Positions 33,997 to 41,661 of a stretch of 49,374 nucleotides of DNA are shown one piece after another. The DNA is from Weizmannia acidilactici (GTDB lineage Bacteria > Bacillota > Bacilli > Bacillales > Bacillaceae_C): positions 1 to 49,374 of the forward strand of contig NZ_BKZR01000024.1 in NCBI RefSeq assembly GCF_008974225.1, written 5' to 3'. A program made the position numbers and the translations under genes. The notes beneath the pieces were generated by a model. The model searched no databases, was not told where the DNA came from, and saw nothing but the letters and a program-made list of their open reading frames with translations. Every line of letters begins with the position of its first letter. The stretch's first letter is position 1.

Positions 33997-34604
33997 GCCT
34001 GTACCTCCAAACTGCTTTCCTGCAAAAATGTTTTTAGCAGCGCCATGCCGACTTTACCGCTTTTTTCCGGGTGGAACTGCATGCCGTATACATTCCGGTT
34101 GCGGACAACCGCGGGGATTTCCGCCCCGTAATCGGTTGTGGCAACAATATAAGGCGCGCTTGTTTTCGCCTGGTAAGAATGCACGAAATACACGTGTTTA
34201 TTTTGAAAAGGTTTGAAGGACGGGAAACCCGCTTTCACATCAAGAGTATTCCAGCCGATATGCGGCAAAATTTCACCTGTCTGGATCAGTTCAACCGTTC
34301 CGGGGATAAAACCAAGCCCTTTTGAAACGCCATTTTCGAACCCGGTTTCAAATAATAACTGCATCCCGAGACAGATGCCAAGGAACGGTTTTTTGCGTGC
34401 GAGGTCTTGCAAAACCGGCCTCAGCCCCCGTTTTTCAATTTCTTCAATGGCGGCCTTAAACGCGCCGACCCCCGGCAGAATGATATGGGATGCATCATTC
34501 AGCTGCTCCGGGTCGTCCGTTACAACGACGTCATAGCCGAGCGTGCGGAAAGCGTTCGAAGCGCTCGCGATATTGCCCATGCCGTAATCCACAATTGCGA
34601 TCAT
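33993..34604 (-). CDS. hisH: imidazole glycerol phosphate synthase glutaminase subunit
   Basis: A 203-residue class I glutamine amidotransferase. Nucleophile Cys78 is in FLGICLGMQLLFE, and the His/Glu of the triad are in MQFHPEKSG near the end. Supplies ammonia to HisF. Overlaps hisB by four bases. Confidence 0.95.
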   Translation of the reverse strand: MIAIVDYGMGNIASASNAFRTLGYDVVVTDDPEQLNDASHIILPGVGAFKAAIEEIEKRGLRPVLQDLARKKPFLGICLGMQLLFETGFENGVSKGLGFIPGTVELIQTGEILPHIGWNTLDVKAGFPSFKPFQNKHVYFVHSYQAKTSAPYIVATTDYGAEIPAVVRNRNVYGMQFHPEKSGKVGMALLKTFLQESSLEVQA

Positions 34605-35197
34605 TCAATCAGCCCCTTTGTCGAGTTTACGCCCTTGATTTCCGGGTCGACCGCCACAGCCTGATGGAGCGCCCTACCTAAAGCTTTAAAGAGCGATTCG
34701 ATTTTATGGTGCGTGTTTACACCGTATAACACCCTGGCGTGCACCGTCATCGCAGCCTGAAACGAAAATGCCTGGAAAAATTCGTGCACGAGCTCGGTGT
34801 CAAAATTGCCGAGCTTTGGATTGTCAAATTCCGCATCAAAATGAAGGAATGGCCGGCCGCTGATGTCAATGGCGACAAAACCGAGCGAATCGTCCATCGG
34901 GACATACGCAGAGCCGTACCGGGTGATGCCTTTTTTATCGCCGAGCGCTTCCCGGACCAATTGCCCAAGCACAATGCCAACATCTTCGACGGTATGGTGA
35001 CTGTCGATGTGCAGATCGCCTTTTGCTTTTACAACAAGGCCGATGCGCCCATGCCTGGCAAATAATTCAAGCATATGGTCAAAAAAGCCGATGCCTGTTT
35101 CAATCGATACTTCTGTTGGATCGTCTAAATGGACGGCAACTTCAATGAATGTTTCATTTGTTTTTCTGCTTTTTGCCGCTGTGCGCAATTTTTTCAC
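34601..35197 (-). CDS. hisB: imidazoleglycerol-phosphate dehydratase
   Basis: A 198-residue dehydratase without a phosphatase domain. Metal-binding His motifs are FFDHMLELFARHG and DSHHTVEDVGIVLG, repeated as HFFQAFSFQ..., NTHHKIESLFKALG. GTG start overlaps the hisD stop (GTGA). Histidinol-phosphate phosphatase is not in this operon. Confidence 0.95.
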   Translation of the reverse strand: MKKLRTAAKSRKTNETFIEVAVHLDDPTEVSIETGIGFFDHMLELFARHGRIGLVVKAKGDLHIDSHHTVEDVGIVLGQLVREALGDKKGITRYGSAYVPMDDSLGFVAIDISGRPFLHFDAEFDNPKLGNFDTELVHEFFQAFSFQAAMTVHARVLYGVNTHHKIESLFKALGRALHQAVAVDPEIKGVNSTKGLIE

Positions 35198-36477
35198 CCT
35201 TTCACCCGTTTTTCAACCGCCCGCAAGTGCCCAGCAAGCCGTTCTTCATTGGCAATCGCAATGACCTGCGGCGCCGCTTCCTGCAAAGCTTTTTCGGAAT
35301 AATACAAGTACGTAATTTTTTTATAAAAATCGTCAACCGACAAGCCGGATGAAAATCTTGCCGTTCCGGATGTCGGCAGGACGTGGTTCGGGCCGCCATA
35401 ATAATCGCCGATCGCTTCCGGCGTGTTTTCACCTAGAAATACGGATCCGGCATTTTTTACTTTGGAAAGCTGCTGGAGCGGATTTTGGACCTGGATTTCC
35501 AAATGTTCCGGGGCGAGCCGGTTGGAAAGTTCAAAAGCCTGATCAATATTTTCAACCAGCACGGCTGCGCTTTGCGTTTGAATCGATGCCTCGGCAATTT
35601 CACGGCGCGGTAGGACAGTGCATTGTTTTTCCAGTTCCGCTTTTGTTTCCTCAATTAACTTGCGTGACGTTGTGAACAAGAAAGTCCGGGCACTTTTGTC
35701 ATGTTCGGCCTGGGCAATCAGGTCGGCTGCGATATAAACCGGGTTGGCATTTTCATCAGCGATAACTGCCACTTCAGACGGGCCAGCAATCATGTCAATG
35801 CCAACCGTGCCGTAAACGAGCGATTTTGCCGCCGCGACATATGCATTCCCCGGGCCGACGATTTTATCAACGGCCGGAATCGTTTCCGTCCCGTACGCCA
35901 GCGCGCCGACCGCCTGGATGCCGCCGACTTTATAAATCGTGTTAACGCCTGCTATATCGGCTGCAACCGATAAGATCGGGGCAATTTTTGTGCCTTCCCG
36001 TACCGGCGTCACCATGATCACTTCTTCTACGCCCGCCAGAACGGCCGGAATCGCGTTCATCAAAACAGACGATGGATAGCAGGCTGTCCCGCCCGGCACA
36101 TAAATTCCGACTCTTTCAACAGGACGGAACAGCTGCCCAGAAACGATGTCTTCACCCATTTGCATGATCCGCGAGTTTTGCAGCTGTTTGGCATGGAAAC
36201 TGCGGATATTCTCAGCTGCTTTTTTCAGGGCCTCAATGACCTCCTGCGAAACTTCCTGCCACGCCTGTTTACGTTCTTCGGCGGAAACTTCCCATGTATC
36301 CGGCACTTCGTCGTCAAATTTGGCAACATATTTTTTGACGGCCGCATCCCCGTTTAAGCGGATATCTTCGAGTACTTCTTTCGCTGTCTTTAACACTTCT
36401 TCATTGAGCGCGCCGCCCTTATTTTTGGAACGCAAAAAATTTTCAGCAAATTCTTCCTGCGTGTATTCCCTGATCAT
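35194..36477 (-). CDS. hisD: histidinol dehydrogenase
   Basis: A 427-residue Zn enzyme making the last two oxidations to histidine. Features are VYVPGGTACYPSSVLMNAIPA, IVGPGNAYVAAAKSLVYG and MIAGPSEVAVIAD, and C-terminal ETPEAIGDYYGGPNHVLPTSG with Zn ligands. Overlaps hisG by ATGA. Complete. Confidence 0.95.
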   Translation of the reverse strand: MIREYTQEEFAENFLRSKNKGGALNEEVLKTAKEVLEDIRLNGDAAVKKYVAKFDDEVPDTWEVSAEERKQAWQEVSQEVIEALKKAAENIRSFHAKQLQNSRIMQMGEDIVSGQLFRPVERVGIYVPGGTACYPSSVLMNAIPAVLAGVEEVIMVTPVREGTKIAPILSVAADIAGVNTIYKVGGIQAVGALAYGTETIPAVDKIVGPGNAYVAAAKSLVYGTVGIDMIAGPSEVAVIADENANPVYIAADLIAQAEHDKSARTFLFTTSRKLIEETKAELEKQCTVLPRREIAEASIQTQSAAVLVENIDQAFELSNRLAPEHLEIQVQNPLQQLSKVKNAGSVFLGENTPEAIGDYYGGPNHVLPTSGTARFSSGLSVDDFYKKITYLYYSEKALQEAAPQVIAIANEERLAGHLRAVEKRVKG

Positions 36478-37094
36478 TTGTAAACCCCTTCTCCATGTAG
36501 TTTTTCGATAAATGGCTGGATGGACTGTTTCTTTATTTTTAAAGCCGAACGGTTGGCAATAAGCCTAGCTGTGATCAGCTGGATCTCCTCAATGACGACA
36601 AGGCCATTTTCCTTTAGGGTCGTACCTGTTTCCACTATATCGACGATCGCATCCGCGAGCCCGACGATCGGCGCCAGCTCAACGGACCCTTCCAATTTGA
36701 CAATGTCTACCGATTCGCCTTTTTCGCGAAAAAAGCGCTGTGTAACATTCGGGTATTTCGTTGCGATTCTCCGTTTCCGGTTATGACGAATGCTTTCCGG
36801 TTTCCCTGCCAGCGCAAACCTGCATTTTCCAAATGGAAGCGGCATTAAATCAAAAACATCCGGCCGGGTTTCCGCCAAAATGTCTTCACCGACGATGCCG
36901 AGGTCGCAAATCCCGTATTCTACATAAGTCGCCACATCCCATCCTTTGACGAAAATACAGGTGAATTCATCCGTTTCAACAAGGAGTTTCCTGCCTTTTT
37001 CAATGAGCGGCCCGACGTCAAATCCGCGCGACTGCAAATACTGCAAAAATTGTTTTTCAACTCTCCCTTTTGTCAATGCAATGCTGATGGTCAA
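36474..37094 (-). CDS. hisG: ATP phosphoribosyltransferase, short (HisZ-dependent) form
   Basis: A 206-residue catalytic subunit, first committed step of histidine synthesis. Its short form lacks the C-terminal regulatory domain and needs HisZ, present upstream. LEGSVELAPIVGLADAIVDIVETGTTLKENGL is the PRPP-binding signature. I chose TTG at 37094 with GGAGGCGG upstream; this gives a TTGA overlap with the hisZ stop. An ATG at 37112 is possible but lies within the RBS sequence. Confidence 0.93.
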   Translation of the reverse strand: MTISIALTKGRVEKQFLQYLQSRGFDVGPLIEKGRKLLVETDEFTCIFVKGWDVATYVEYGICDLGIVGEDILAETRPDVFDLMPLPFGKCRFALAGKPESIRHNRKRRIATKYPNVTQRFFREKGESVDIVKLEGSVELAPIVGLADAIVDIVETGTTLKENGLVVIEEIQLITARLIANRSALKIKKQSIQPFIEKLHGEGVYK

Positions 37095-38215
37095 ATTTCT
37101 TCCGCCTCCCATTTGCCGTGCTTGTTTGTAAAGCGGAGCACTGTGCTGAACTCGCCTTTTTGCGGCTTTTCAAACCGGATATCCACGATGCTTGATGAGT
37201 ATGTTGATCTCAGTTTTTCCGCGTCGGCAAGCGTTTCTTCATTGGCAATGATGCAGATTTTTTCCCGGTTTCCGGCACGATCGAGCTGCTCCGCCAAAAT
37301 ATCCGCGTCAAAGGCAATTCCGACTGCGGTTGTATTACGGTTAAACTGTTCATACAGTTTGTCGTAGCGCCCGCCGGAAAAACAGGACGTGCCGGTTTTT
37401 TTTAAAAATCCCCTGAACAAAATGCCGGTATAGTAAGGAAGGTTTTTCACCCTGCCAAGATCGATGATGACGTCTTCCATGCCAATGGAAAACAATGTTT
37501 CCCCTAACTTTTGGATATGTTTGAGTTTTTCGGACAGTTCCGGCTCGCCTTTCCAGCGTTCCAAATACGTTTCGATCATTTGGAACGGGCCGTACGCATC
37601 AACGAGCGCTGCGAGTTCTTCCGCGATTTTTTTGTTTCCTCCGGTACGCGCAATCCCGTAAACTTCGTCTTTTCGTTTATCGTGCATCGCGCCTCTTAAT
37701 CTGTCAACCTGTCCGGCCGGCAACTCAAGCCGCGCCACCAATTCTTCAAATATGCCGGCATGGCCGAGTTCGACCATCACAGCTTCCAACCCGAGCCTGC
37801 CGAAAAAATCATTGGCAAAAAATAAACATTCGCTTTCCCCTAAAATCGCCGGCAGATCCACGATTTCAATCCCAACCTGGCGGCTTTCAAGGCCCGGCGT
37901 TTCCTGCCTGAAAATGGAACCTTGGTATGCCCATTTATACTGCCGGAACGGTTTCTGCGAGAGCGCTCTCGCGATTGACGTCGTCCAGTCCGGCCGGAGC
38001 ACTTCAATCTGGCCGCGGGCGTCAAACCATTTCAGCATATTTTGCAGCTTCATGCCGACTTTTTCGTTTGTAAAAGTTTCCGCATATTCCACAAGCGGCG
38101 TTGAGATTTCCGTGTAATTCCGCTGCTCCGCTGTCCGGCGGAATGTTTCAAACACTTTTGAGCGGTTGGCGACAATTGTGCCAATCTCATCCTGGCTGCC
38201 TTCCGGTAAAAACAT
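37091..38215 (-). CDS. hisZ: ATP phosphoribosyltransferase regulatory subunit
   Basis: A 374-residue histidyl-tRNA-synthetase-like protein that lacks the anticodon domain and pairs with short HisG as histidine sensor. Class II motifs are STPLVEYAETFTN, RPDWTTSIAR and GSIFRQETPGLESR, then RGFLKKTGTSCFSGGRYDKL. I chose ATG 38215 (MFLPEGSQDE), with TAGGAAG eight bases upstream; a GTG at 38224 is possible. First gene of the operon, which begins with the promoter at 38288-38316. Confidence 0.93.
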   Translation of the reverse strand: MFLPEGSQDEIGTIVANRSKVFETFRRTAEQRNYTEISTPLVEYAETFTNEKVGMKLQNMLKWFDARGQIEVLRPDWTTSIARALSQKPFRQYKWAYQGSIFRQETPGLESRQVGIEIVDLPAILGESECLFFANDFFGRLGLEAVMVELGHAGIFEELVARLELPAGQVDRLRGAMHDKRKDEVYGIARTGGNKKIAEELAALVDAYGPFQMIETYLERWKGEPELSEKLKHIQKLGETLFSIGMEDVIIDLGRVKNLPYYTGILFRGFLKKTGTSCFSGGRYDKLYEQFNRNTTAVGIAFDADILAEQLDRAGNREKICIIANEETLADAEKLRSTYSSSIVDIRFEKPQKGEFSTVLRFTNKHGKWEAEEI

Positions 38216-38262
38216 CTTTTTCACTTCCTACCATTCTCTCTTTATTATGTTAGCACTCTAAT

Positions 38263-38274
38263 ATACTAAAGTAT
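38263..38274 (-). promoter_or_regulatory. small palindrome between his promoter and hisZ
   Basis: ATACT-AA-AGTAT, 14 bases downstream of the -10 box and 48 bases from the hisZ start. A repressor operator would fit here. No T-box or attenuator hairpin was seen in this short leader. Confidence 0.3.
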
Positions 38275-38287
38275 TTTGGTTGAGTTA

Positions 38288-38316
38288 ACCATATCATATT
38301 TTATGAAGGTGGTCAA
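38288..38316 (-). promoter_or_regulatory. promoter of the his operon
   Basis: On the minus strand TTGACC (38311-38316), 17-base spacer, TATGGT (38288-38293). Transcription would start near 38281, giving a leader of roughly 65 bases before hisZ. Confidence 0.6.
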
Positions 38317-38457
38317 GGTGAAAAGCAATTCAATTTTGACTTGAGACGGTCTTTACGTGCTTTTTAAAGGCCGCCTTGACTATTTTGTGACTTAAAACGT
38401 TTTACAACTTTATAAAGGCCCTACTGTGAATTTTTAAAGCGGTAACAAAGCTGTCCC

Positions 38458-38820
38458 CTATTCGGTTTTAGATTGTTTTTTCTCTACTGGCACACCGCAG
38501 GACGGCTCCATCTGGAAGTAAAGATGGTAATGGTTGGCACATCCCGGATTAAACGAGGCGCCGCAATGGGGGCAATGCCCTGCTGCCAAGTATTCACGGA
38601 TTGCAAGTTCGTGTTTACATACGCCGCAAAGAATGGCTTTTTCATTCCATTCCTGCTCTTCCCAGCGTGCCACCGGATGATCTTCTGCTTCTTCATGGCA
38701 CCGGTAGCAAGGATAAAATTTCCCGCAGCACTTAAACTTTATCGCAACCACATCCAATGGAGAAGCATAATGGATGCAGCGCGTCTCGGAATCCACCACC
38801 GCACCGTAAATTTTCGACAA
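38458..38820 (-). CDS. CHY-type zinc-finger protein
   Basis: A 120-residue protein with the CHY zinc-finger pattern: ETRCIHY, KFKCCGKFYPCYRCHEEAEDH, LCGVCKHEL, HCPHCGASFNPGCANHYHLYF, in all some ten Cys and several His, enough for three zinc sites. Bacterial members are small stand-alone proteins of unknown function; eukaryotic ones are fused to RING ligases. TTG at 38820 is chosen because AAAGGGGG precedes it; an upstream ATG at 38841 has no site. Single gene. Confidence 0.87.
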   Translation of the reverse strand: MSKIYGAVVDSETRCIHYASPLDVVAIKFKCCGKFYPCYRCHEEAEDHPVARWEEQEWNEKAILCGVCKHELAIREYLAAGHCPHCGASFNPGCANHYHLYFQMEPSCGVPVEKKQSKTE

Positions 38821-38884
38821 TGTGTTTCCCCCTTTGCACAATATTTTTCAAGATACATGTTTATTTTATCATCAATTACAGGCC

Positions 38885-38911
38885 AAAAAAATAGACTGCT
38901 TTCAACAGCCT
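38885..38911 (-). terminator. terminator of the M50 protease gene
   Basis: On the minus strand AGGCTG pairs with CAGTCT (one G-T pair) around a 7-base loop, followed by ATTTTTTT. Confidence 0.65.
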
Positions 38912-38951
38912 AAACTGTTTATTTAAACAACGACTCCTCCTTGATCCCAAT

Positions 38952-40061
38952 TTAAAATATTGCCCGGCCCGCAGCGTTAAACGCATGCGGATCCGGGAGA
39001 ATATCTCGGCTGATGTAAAGCAGGATTCCAAGCACCACAATGAGCAACAGGTAGGCCAGCCCCGCGAGAATTTTTTCTTTTGCCGCCGTTTGGAAATACT
39101 GCCTCATTTGCAGGGCGTTTTTTTCTTCCTCTTTTATATTTCTCTCCAGCCATTCCAGCCCGGTCTCCGGATCTTGAAAAGACGTAAATTGATAAATTTC
39201 CAGCCGCTTTTCCAGCAGGGCGAGGCGCACCTTTTTGTAGTTCTTCCGTAAATGTTCGTTCTCTCTTATAAACCGCACCCGTTCCTTTAACCGCCGGCCG
39301 TATTGTTCATCTTCATAGGCAAGCACATTCCGTTCATATACGTCCTCCGTTTGCTGGAAGCTTTGCAAAGCCTGTTTTCTTTTTTCTAGCAGGTGCAAAA
39401 AACCTTGAGAAAGCCGGGCCGCATACGGGCGCCGCAGCTGGGAGAAAGCTTCAAAGGCACCGATAATGAGTATAAAGACGATCACCGGATTTGGCGCGAA
39501 AAATGAATACACCAAAAGCAGCATAAGGCCGATCAGCCATATTTTCGGCGAAATGACCGTAACGATCCTTCCGCCGTCCAAAGGCGAAAACGGAATTAAA
39601 TTAAAAAGATTAATCACCGCGCCAAGGTAAACGGCGAGCAGCCATACATCCCCGTGCGTCAATAAATACAAAAGAAGCGCAATGACCGTTGCGGCCGTCC
39701 CGAACAGCGGGCCGCCGTAAGCAATATAGCTTTCATCTTTGGAATGTTTGATTTCTTCTTGAATGCCGACAGCCGCCCCGACAAAAGGGATAAAAAAGAT
39801 CGGCGATGTTTTCACCCCGCGTTTTTTAGCCGCGATCATATGGCCTGATTCGTGCAAAAGCATCGAATATATCAATGCAACCGCAAATTTCCAGCCGTAA
39901 ACAATAGCGTACACGCCAAGGGATAAAAATAAGGTGAATAAAGATGACAATTTCATTAGTTTTAAGATTGCCAGTACATATTTCAGTTTCGCCAAAACGA
40001 GCAGCCCGACAGAACCGAGGCTGAAGATCGCATGTTTTGTTTTGCTGTTTTTCCGGGACAT
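38952..40061 (-). CDS. site-2 protease-like M50 metalloprotease with coiled-coil
   Basis: A 369-residue membrane metalloprotease. HESGH (residues 70-74) gives two zinc His and the catalytic Glu; the third ligand Asp162 is in NLIPFSPLDGGR. About six helices surround this core. A long basic helical region (about 215-335) follows, then a last helix (LAYLLLIVVLGILLYIS). Site-2 proteases cut membrane-embedded substrates, as in sigma-factor release, but no partner anti-sigma gene lies nearby. ATG 40061 follows GAGGTGG. The divergent neighbour is an amino-acid permease with a large palindrome between. Confidence 0.86.
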   Translation of the reverse strand: MSRKNSKTKHAIFSLGSVGLLVLAKLKYVLAILKLMKLSSLFTLFLSLGVYAIVYGWKFAVALIYSMLLHESGHMIAAKKRGVKTSPIFFIPFVGAAVGIQEEIKHSKDESYIAYGGPLFGTAATVIALLLYLLTHGDVWLLAVYLGAVINLFNLIPFSPLDGGRIVTVISPKIWLIGLMLLLVYSFFAPNPVIVFILIIGAFEAFSQLRRPYAARLSQGFLHLLEKRKQALQSFQQTEDVYERNVLAYEDEQYGRRLKERVRFIRENEHLRKNYKKVRLALLEKRLEIYQFTSFQDPETGLEWLERNIKEEEKNALQMRQYFQTAAKEKILAGLAYLLLIVVLGILLYISRDILPDPHAFNAAGRAIF

Positions 40062-40163
40062 CAAAAGCCACCTCGTATCCGTTTGAATCGTATTTTAATA
40101 TTTCTTTACGAAAAAATGCAGATGAAGTTTCACATTTTCCCAAAATGATGCATTTCCCCGCAT

Positions 40164-40259
40164 AAAAAAGGATGGCACGGCATAAAATGTACAAGTTTTT
40201 CTGCGAAGGCCTGAACGAAAAAACAGCCGGAACCCGTACATAATCCGGCATCCTTTATC
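40164..40259. repeat. 96-base imperfect palindrome between divergent genes
   Basis: Left end AAAAAAGGATGGCACGG (40164-40180), right end CCGGCATCCTTTAT (40245-40258); GTAC/GTAC pairs inside extend the structure. Both ends match those of the element at 13024-13120. Here it lies in a divergent promoter region, where a terminator makes less sense, so a mobile repeat or leader attenuator is possible. Confidence 0.45.
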
Positions 40260-40290
40260 AAACAGTATGTATGGTAAAGGAGGGAACCGG

Positions 40291-41655
40291 ATGGGCAATT
40301 CGAAACAACCATCGAAAGCGGCAAAAAAAGGCAATTTAGCGTGGTGGCAGCTTTCGCTTGTAGGTGTCGGCTGCACGATCGGAACCGGGTATTTTCTCGG
40401 CTCAGGCATCGGAATTAAAACCACTGGCCCTTCGATCGTGTTTTCTTTCCTGATCGCAGCCATCGGAACATATATCGTTTTCCATGCGCTCGCGAAAATG
40501 ACAGCCGATGACCCGCGCGAAGGCTCATTTTGCTATTATGCGAAAAAAGCTTACGGGAATTGGGCTGGTTTCAGCTGCGGCTGGAATTACTGGTGTTCAA
40601 ATATCCTCATTATGGGCAGCCAATTAACCGCGCTGTCCATTTTGACAAAGTTTTGGTTCCAAAATGCGCCGTTATGGGTAATGGCGGCCGTTTACGCATC
40701 TCTTGCCATCATTGTCGTCCTGTTCGGCACAAAAGGATTTGACAAGGTGGAAAATATTCTGGCCGTTGTCAAAACCGCAGCAATTGTCATGTTTATCGTG
40801 CTTGCGTTTTGCGCCTTGTCCGGCTGGATTAACGGAAGGCACGGAGGCGGAGTGCGGCTTCCGGATACTTATGGTGAGTTCCTCCCCCACGGCTTGATGG
40901 GCTTTTGGGCTTCACTCATTTACGCCTTTTATGCGTTCGGCGGGATCGAAGTCATCGGCTTAATGGCGATGCAATTAAAAAACAAGGACGATGCGCCAAA
41001 GTCGGGATCGATTATGTTAGTCTTGTTAACCATCATTTACGTGCTCTCGCTCGGCCTTACCGTCACTATGGAACCATACACGGCTTTTAACGATAAAGAA
41101 AGCCCGTTTGTCAAGGCGATGGATGATTATCATCTTACTTTTTTCCCCCATGTATTTAATGGGGCGATTATTATTGCCGGATTTTCCACCATGACTGCTT
41201 CTCTGTTCGGGGTAACCAATCTACTTGTCACCTTGTCGGATGACGGAGACGCGCCAAAACTGTTCGAGAAAAAGATCAAAAAGTGGAAAAACCTCCCCCT
41301 TCCATCACTGGCACTCGCTACCGCCGGTTTGGTTTTATCCATAATTACTGCGCTTCTTTTGCCGGGGAAAATTTACGAATACATTACAACAGCTGCCGGG
41401 ATTTTGCTTTTAATGAACTGGCTGTTTATTATCCTCTCCGCAATGCGCGTGTTAAAAATGAAAGGCTCTGACAAAATAATGGGTTATATCGGTATGGTGG
41501 TTCTGCTGCTCTCGATCAGCGGGACACTGGCGGAAAAAGAAATCCGCCCCGGGTTTTATGCAAGCTTGATCGTCATGATATTTATCATCGCCATTGCCAT
41601 ATTGGTGAATCGGAAGAAAAACCGCCGTCAGGCAGATAGCCCCGCTCTCGAATAA
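40291..41655 (+). CDS. amino-acid permease (APC family)
   Basis: A 454-residue twelve-helix permease. The APC signature is GNLAWWQLSLVGVGCTIGTGYFLGSGIGIKTTGPS at the start, with the substrate-backbone-binding GCTIGTG, and YAFYAFGGIEVIGLMAMQLKN in helix 6. Resembles the B. subtilis YbxG/YcgH/YdgF group, possible substrates being small neutral amino acids; specificity cannot be read from sequence. ATG 40291 has GGAGGG nine bases upstream. It ends at a hairpin shared with topB. Confidence 0.87.
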   Translation: MGNSKQPSKAAKKGNLAWWQLSLVGVGCTIGTGYFLGSGIGIKTTGPSIVFSFLIAAIGTYIVFHALAKMTADDPREGSFCYYAKKAYGNWAGFSCGWNYWCSNILIMGSQLTALSILTKFWFQNAPLWVMAAVYASLAIIVVLFGTKGFDKVENILAVVKTAAIVMFIVLAFCALSGWINGRHGGGVRLPDTYGEFLPHGLMGFWASLIYAFYAFGGIEVIGLMAMQLKNKDDAPKSGSIMLVLLTIIYVLSLGLTVTMEPYTAFNDKESPFVKAMDDYHLTFFPHVFNGAIIIAGFSTMTASLFGVTNLLVTLSDDGDAPKLFEKKIKKWKNLPLPSLALATAGLVLSIITALLLPGKIYEYITTAAGILLLMNWLFIILSAMRVLKMKGSDKIMGYIGMVVLLLSISGTLAEKEIRPGFYASLIVMIFIIAIAILVNRKKNRRQADSPALE

Positions 41656-41661
41656 GCGGGG
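41640..41661. terminator. hairpin shared by convergent permease and topB
   Basis: CCCCGCT (41640-41646) pairs with AGCGGGG (41655-41661). It spans the permease stop codon and abuts the topB stop. A T run (41673-41678) follows only on the plus strand, at some distance. Confidence 0.4.

Noticed and set aside
38222..38262. CIRCE-like heat-shock element (TTAGCACTC) near hisZ
   Set aside because: Only the left half-site matches; the inverted GAGTGCTAA partner is absent at the proper distance.
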